5,002 bases of DNA from Anaerolineae bacterium CG2_30_64_16 (GTDB lineage Bacteria > Chloroflexota > Anaerolineae > CG2-30-64-16): assembly GCA_001871755.1 (NCBI GenBank), contig MNXL01000041.1, positions 1 through 5,002 of the forward strand, in the 5' to 3' direction. Below the pieces are notes generated by a model. That model had not been told where the DNA came from. It worked only from the letters and a program-made list of their open reading frames with translations, and ran no database searches. The first letter of the stretch is position 1. Every line of letters begins with the position of its first letter. Position numbers and translations under genes: made by a program. Below, in pieces: positions 3,614-5,002 of this stretch.

Positions 3614-5002
3614 TATCTGCTGGTCGAAGGGCCGGAGGCCCTGCCCGCGCCGCTGCCCGCGCCGCTGCCCGCGCCGCTGCGCCGATTGCTGCCCGTGCGA
3701 CTGGTGCTGCGCGAGGTCGCGGCCCGCCACATCCCCGCGGACGCCGAGCGCGGTGAGGCCGAGATGCTGTGGAACGCGCTGCGCGACGACATCGCCCGCC
3801 ACCTGGGCAAGCCCGCGGCCGAGAAGCTGTTCCCCTACCTGCAAAAGCGATTGATGCAGGAGGGCGGCCTGATCCTGCTGGATGGGCTGGACGAGGTACC
3901 CGAGGCGCGACAGCGGCGCCGGGTGCTGTTGGAGGCGGTGGCGCGGCTGGCGAGTGCGCTGGGCGCGGCCCGTTTCGTGGTGACCGCCCGGCCGTACGCG
4001 TACGCCGACCCCGACTGGCGGCTGCCCGGTTTCGCCACACGCGCGCTGGCGCCTTTTTCCGAGGCCCAGGTGGGCCGTTTCATCGAGCGCTGGTATCAGG
4101 CGGTGCGGCCGGCCCTGGGCTGGAACGCGGAGACCGCCCGCGGCAAGGGGGAGCGGCTGCGCGCCGCGCTGAGCGAGCGCCCCTATCTGGGCGACCTGGC
4201 GTCCCGGCCGCTGCTGCTGACTTTGATGGCGACGTTGCACTCCAGTTGGGGGCAACTGCCCGAGGATCGGGCCGACCTGTACGAGGAGACCACGAAGCTG
4301 CTGCTGGGCCGCTGGCAGCGCGCCCGCGAGGTGCGCGGCCCCGATGGCGAGCCGGTGGTGGAGCCTGGGATCACCGAGGCGTTGGGCGCGGGCGAGGACC
4401 GCCTGCGGGCCGCGCTGGAGACGCTGGCGCTGACCGTGCACGAGCGGCAGCGGGGCAGCCCGGAGCAGGACGAGGGCCCGGCCGACATCTCGGAGGGGGA
4501 CCTGCTCGTGGCGTTCAAGCCACTGCTGGGCGCGGCGGCCCCCGCTGCCGCGCGGGGGCTGGCGCCGGACACGCTGCTGGCGTACCTGCGGGACCGGGCC
4601 GGGCTGATCGTGGCGCGAGATGAAGGGGTCTATGCGTTCCCGCACCGATCGTTCCAGGAGTACCTGGCCGCGTGCCGTCTGGCGAACCAGCCCGACTTCG
4701 CCGAACAGTTGGGGAAACGGGTTTGCGCGGACCCGATCTTCTGGCGGGAGGTTTGCCTGCTGGGGGTGGGCAAGGCCAAACAGGGCGGGTTGAGCGCGGC
4801 CGTCAACGTGGTGGGGACGTTGTTGCCCGAAGAACCGGGGGACGTGGCCGAGCCGTGCGCGGCCCACTGGCAGGCCGCTGCGCTGGCCGGCCAGGCGCTG
4901 GTGGAACTCCGCCTGCGGGAGAAAGCCGAGGGTCAGCCCCACTTCGAGGCGTTGCTGCGGCGGGCGCGGCGCTGGCTGGTCCGGCTGCTGGAGGCGGGCC
5001 AG
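3614..5002 (+). pseudogene. NACHT NTPase, remainder after the insert (3' end outside window)
   Basis: This frame is open without a stop to the window edge (463 codons) and continues the protein begun at 3006, shifted by one base. It encodes the rest of the NACHT ATPase: LLPVRLVLREVA, Walker B in GGLILLDGLDEVPE (about 3860-3901), sensor-type RFVVTARPYAY (from 3971), RPLLLTLMATLHSSWGQLPE with the LYEETTKLLL helix (from 4207), and FPHRSFQEYLAA (4637-4672). After that comes an alpha-helical region, perhaps the start of a sensor repeat domain. There is no decay apart from the insert at its front. A weak restart at ATG 3764 (GAGG five bases before) would make a NACHT lacking its P-loop. I call it a disrupted gene; programmed frameshifting or an assembly error are alternatives. 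Confidence 0.72.
3641..3676 (+). repeat. Three tandem 12-bp units encoding LPAP
   Basis: CTGCCCGCGCCG is repeated three times without a mismatch, followed by a partial unit (CTGC, 3677-3680). In the NACHT frame it encodes LPAPLPAPLPAP between Walker A and the LLPVRL strand, where most relatives have a helix or loop. The 12-bp unit keeps the frame whatever the copy number, so it could vary by slippage. Confidence 0.7.

Noticed and set aside
3769..4623. A + strand open frame of 284 codons within the NACHT region
   Set aside because: The translation is Gly/Ala/Arg-rich with no motif and is one frame away from the NACHT reading frame, which explains its openness.
3527..4942. Long open frame (471 codons) on the minus strand opposite the NACHT gene
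   Set aside because: Its product is a low-complexity R/Q/G/P-rich string, while the + strand shows Walker B, sensor and FQEYLAA motifs. It is a composition artefact of very GC-rich DNA.

Overview
The window is about 5 kb of GC-rich bacterial DNA. It carries a radical SAM enzyme gene, a type II toxin-antitoxin operon and a NACHT-family STAND NTPase gene that runs off the right edge. All genes read on the + strand. The mix of a NACHT protein with a GGxFxGRDQ leader, an AbrB/PIN toxin-antitoxin pair and many small palindromic insertions resembles genomes of large-genome, often filamentous bacteria such as Chloroflexota. That placement is inference, and no marker gene here fixes the taxon.

Layout: 1-112 is non-coding and holds what looks like one end of a repeat family. 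113-1534 encodes a B12-binding-type radical SAM protein. 1535-1946 has no gene but contains a 213-bp inverted-repeat element (1650-1862) with a 9-bp target duplication. Inside it sits a 92-bp element (1740-1831) with its own 8-bp target duplication, so this is an insertion within an insertion. 1947-2246 (AbrB/MazE-like antitoxin) and 2239-2763 (PIN toxin) form an overlapping operon with a near-consensus promoter at 1874-1902 and a terminator at 2798-2829. A second copy of the 92-bp element, identical at every base, lies at 2883-2974 with a different 8-bp target duplication. 3006-3530 begins the NACHT gene: coiled coil, leader motif and Walker A. It is cut by a palindromic insert (about 3526-3610) that supplies an in-frame TAA. 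The rest of the NACHT ATPase (Walker B, sensor arginine, FPHRSFQEYLAA motif) continues open from about 3614 to 5002 in another frame.

The most interesting content is a dense set of small non-autonomous mobile elements in what looks like a defence-type neighbourhood. Two insertions can be read with exact target duplications, one is nested in another, and one appears to have broken (or conditionally split) a NACHT gene resembling bacterial NLR-like anti-phage ATPases. Two 92-bp copies and one partial end each lie just upstream of a gene. No transposase is present, so these elements would have to be moved in trans.
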